DNA of 64,000 bases from Ilyomonas sp963847085 (GTDB lineage Bacteria; Bacteroidota; Bacteroidia; Chitinophagales; Chitinophagaceae). Of the stretch, positions 62,795 to 64,000 are shown piece by piece. How positions within the stretch are numbered: the stretch's first letter is position 1; each line of letters begins with the position of its first letter. The stretch spans positions 62,001-126,000 of the forward strand of contig CAWJYO010000005.1 in assembly GCA_963847085.1 (NCBI GenBank), in the 5' to 3' direction. The notes under the pieces are model-generated. The model did not search any database. It was not told the origin of the DNA and saw only the letters and a program-made list of their open reading frames with translations. The position numbers and the translations under genes were made by a program.

Positions 62795-64000
62795 TTATTG
62801 TCCGCAACTTCCGTGACTGGCATCAGCGAGTTGTTCATCGTTGGGAACATGTGGTATACCATGCGCGGTATTGCCAGATGCCTGTAGCATCTTTATTTCT
62901 GTGTATAAACCTTGTGGAGAGTTCATCGCTTCTCCACTTCCTTCCGTGATGTATTGTGGTATTACTAGTGGATTGTAAGTAGAGGCATTATAAAGGCTTA
63001 ACGCGAAATCGGTACAGTTCCAGTTGTTAATATCATAGCTTGTGTTTTCCAATAACTGGAGCTTGCTGATAGTTGCACTAAATTGTGAGCTATTAAGCGT
63101 TTGAGAAAGGGAAGCATCGTAGCGATGTCCACCGTTGTCTGCTATTTTACTATTGCATGGATGGCTTGTTAGCACCTGCCAGCTTACCCGGGGATAGAAT
63201 CCAAAATTTTGGTGAATGGTCATCGAACCAGAGGTTTTGGTTAGCTCAATAAAGGTATGTCCCGGCGACATGGTATTCCAGTTAAACATTACAGAAGGAT
63301 CATTATTTACCGGCATATCTGCATAAATTGTTATCTGGTAGGTTGCTCCTTCATCCGGCACGCTGCCAAAGCATTTAATATAATCCTCAACTTTTATAGG
63401 ACGATTATCATTCGATTCTGTTTGAACCACCATTGTGTTGTCACTGCCTTCACCGCTGCTGCTTCCGCCACCACCTGAATAACCATATGTATAGCCTCCA
63501 CCGCCTCCGCCATAATCATCAAAGAAGCCGTCATAGCAGTACCAGTCGCCTTCATCAATGCCATCAGTTGAATAACAGGTAATCACACAATCTGGCAATG
63601 TTTGTTCACCCACAGATGGGTCTGCTTCCATTAGTTCCACTGCATTGTGTACCGATTTGAATCTTCCATTCAATATGTTTTTGAGAGTGGTGCTCGCTCT
63701 ATTGAGAGAAGCAATGGAAAAACGTCCCTTAAACTTCGTATGGTTGCCATTGTCTTTATCTACATGAACCGTTTTGCCCGTTCTGATGTTACCCAAAGAG
63801 TCTGTCTTCAGTAAAATAAAATCGGTTGCCATATTCTTATTCAGCAAACCAATTCTTACAAAACAGCCTTTGCTTTGCGCATCCCTGCTCTTGTAAAACT
63901 GGTTGACATCAAGGCTCCCATAATCAACGGCAGAAAGGCTGTCTTTCAATTGTGCTTTTACCGTTTGAAAAAACGATAGGTTTATATTAGCGGCAGAATC
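62795..64000 (-). CDS. Secreted hypothetical protein with a papain-like His...Cys domain, N-terminus outside the window
   Basis: The frame is open to the right edge; no start is visible, so the true start is beyond 64000. The N-terminal part is variable (LTDSLGNIR-like region, then VHVDKDNGNHTKF), then a Cys-rich stretch (LPDCVITCYSTDG, WYCYDG) and a Gly/Ser-rich linker. The C-terminal ~150 residues contain SPGHTFIEL (His codon 63259-63257) and YDINNWNCTDFALSLYN (Cys codon 63016-63014). This His-before-Cys order is found in permuted NlpC/P60, LRAT-like enzymes. Whether it hydrolyses cell wall, lipid or protein is unknown. Confidence 0.72.
   Translation of the reverse strand, partial: DSAANINLSFFQTVKAQLKDSLSAVDYGSLDVNQFYKSRDAQSKGCFVRIGLLNKNMATDFILLKTDSLGNIRTGKTVHVDKDNGNHTKFKGRFSIASLNRASTTLKNILNGRFKSVHNAVELMEADPSVGEQTLPDCVITCYSTDGIDEGDWYCYDGFFDDYGGGGGGYTYGYSGGGGSSSGEGSDNTMVVQTESNDNRPIKVEDYIKCFGSVPDEGATYQITIYADMPVNNDPSVMFNWNTMSPGHTFIELTKTSGSMTIHQNFGFYPRVSWQVLTSHPCNSKIADNGGHRYDASLSQTLNSSQFSATISKLQLLENTSYDINNWNCTDFALSLYNASTYNPLVIPQYITEGSGEAMNSPQGLYTEIKMLQASGNTAHGIPHVPNDEQLADASHGSCGQ

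Overview
The window looks like a chromosomal stretch of a Bacteroidota bacterium, most plausibly from the Chitinophagaceae (inferred). The reasons are weak Shine-Dalgarno sequences, -7 boxes of the TAnnTTTG/TATCTTTR type, the long ~310-residue NusB, DUF1573 and YajC neighbours, Bacteroidota-type EPS and sensory genes, and a TraE-to-TraN conjugation set of the Bacteroidetes conjugative-transposon kind. Several otherwise well-conserved genes, including groEL, carry single-base frameshifts that leave the downstream reading frame conserved. I read most of these as sequence errors, although real decay cannot be excluded in the mobile part.

Region 1 (1-17.6 kb) is mostly core genome: groEL/groES, nusB, a DUF1573 lipoprotein, yajC, coaE, an RlmK-type rRNA methyltransferase, two SRPBCC proteins, a large GH18-CE4-GT2 fusion, a 1-Cys peroxiredoxin, an assimilatory APS reductase, a type II toxin-antitoxin pair, a class A beta-lactamase-like gene and a LytS/LytR two-component pair. 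Dispersed intergenic repeats and a REPIN-like hairpin lie between them.

Region 2 (17.7-39.2 kb) is an exopolysaccharide locus. A minus-strand operon of fifteen genes runs from 34.8 kb down to 17.8 kb: a stand-alone receiver, an initiating sugar transferase fused to a degenerate receiver, a half-length TolC-like protein, a Wzc-like co-polymerase without a P-loop, glycosyltransferases, a Wzx flippase, a Wzy polymerase, three acyltransferases and a beta-helix protein. Divergently transcribed next to it are a sigma-54 (NtrC-type) response regulator and a hybrid histidine kinase with receiver and HPt domains. Together they suggest phosphorelay-controlled polysaccharide synthesis by the Wzx/Wzy route.

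Region 3 (39.2-47.2 kb) holds an amino-acid permease and then accessory DNA. Two small gene cassettes at 41.2-42.6 kb are bounded by complementary GTTRRRY/RYYYAAC-like boxes with conserved GGGGCTTG inner arms, which is the architecture of integron attC cassettes without a nearby integron integrase. They are followed by a decayed IS3 element, an aldo/keto reductase fragment, a cold-shock protein, a palindromic MITE-like sequence and the C-terminal remnant of a large serine recombinase.

Region 4 (47.15 kb to the right edge) is the left part of an integrative conjugative element. It starts at a 47-bp fragment of the 3' half of tRNA-Lys(CTT), the presumed attachment site. Next come a tyrosine integrase, an IS256-family insertion, an excisionase-like gene and a type IV secretion operon in reverse order (TraN, M, L, K, J, I-like, G, F, E). 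The window ends inside a secreted protein with a papain-like His...Cys arrangement. Relaxase and coupling-protein genes are not in view and would be expected further right, as would the intact tRNA-Lys.
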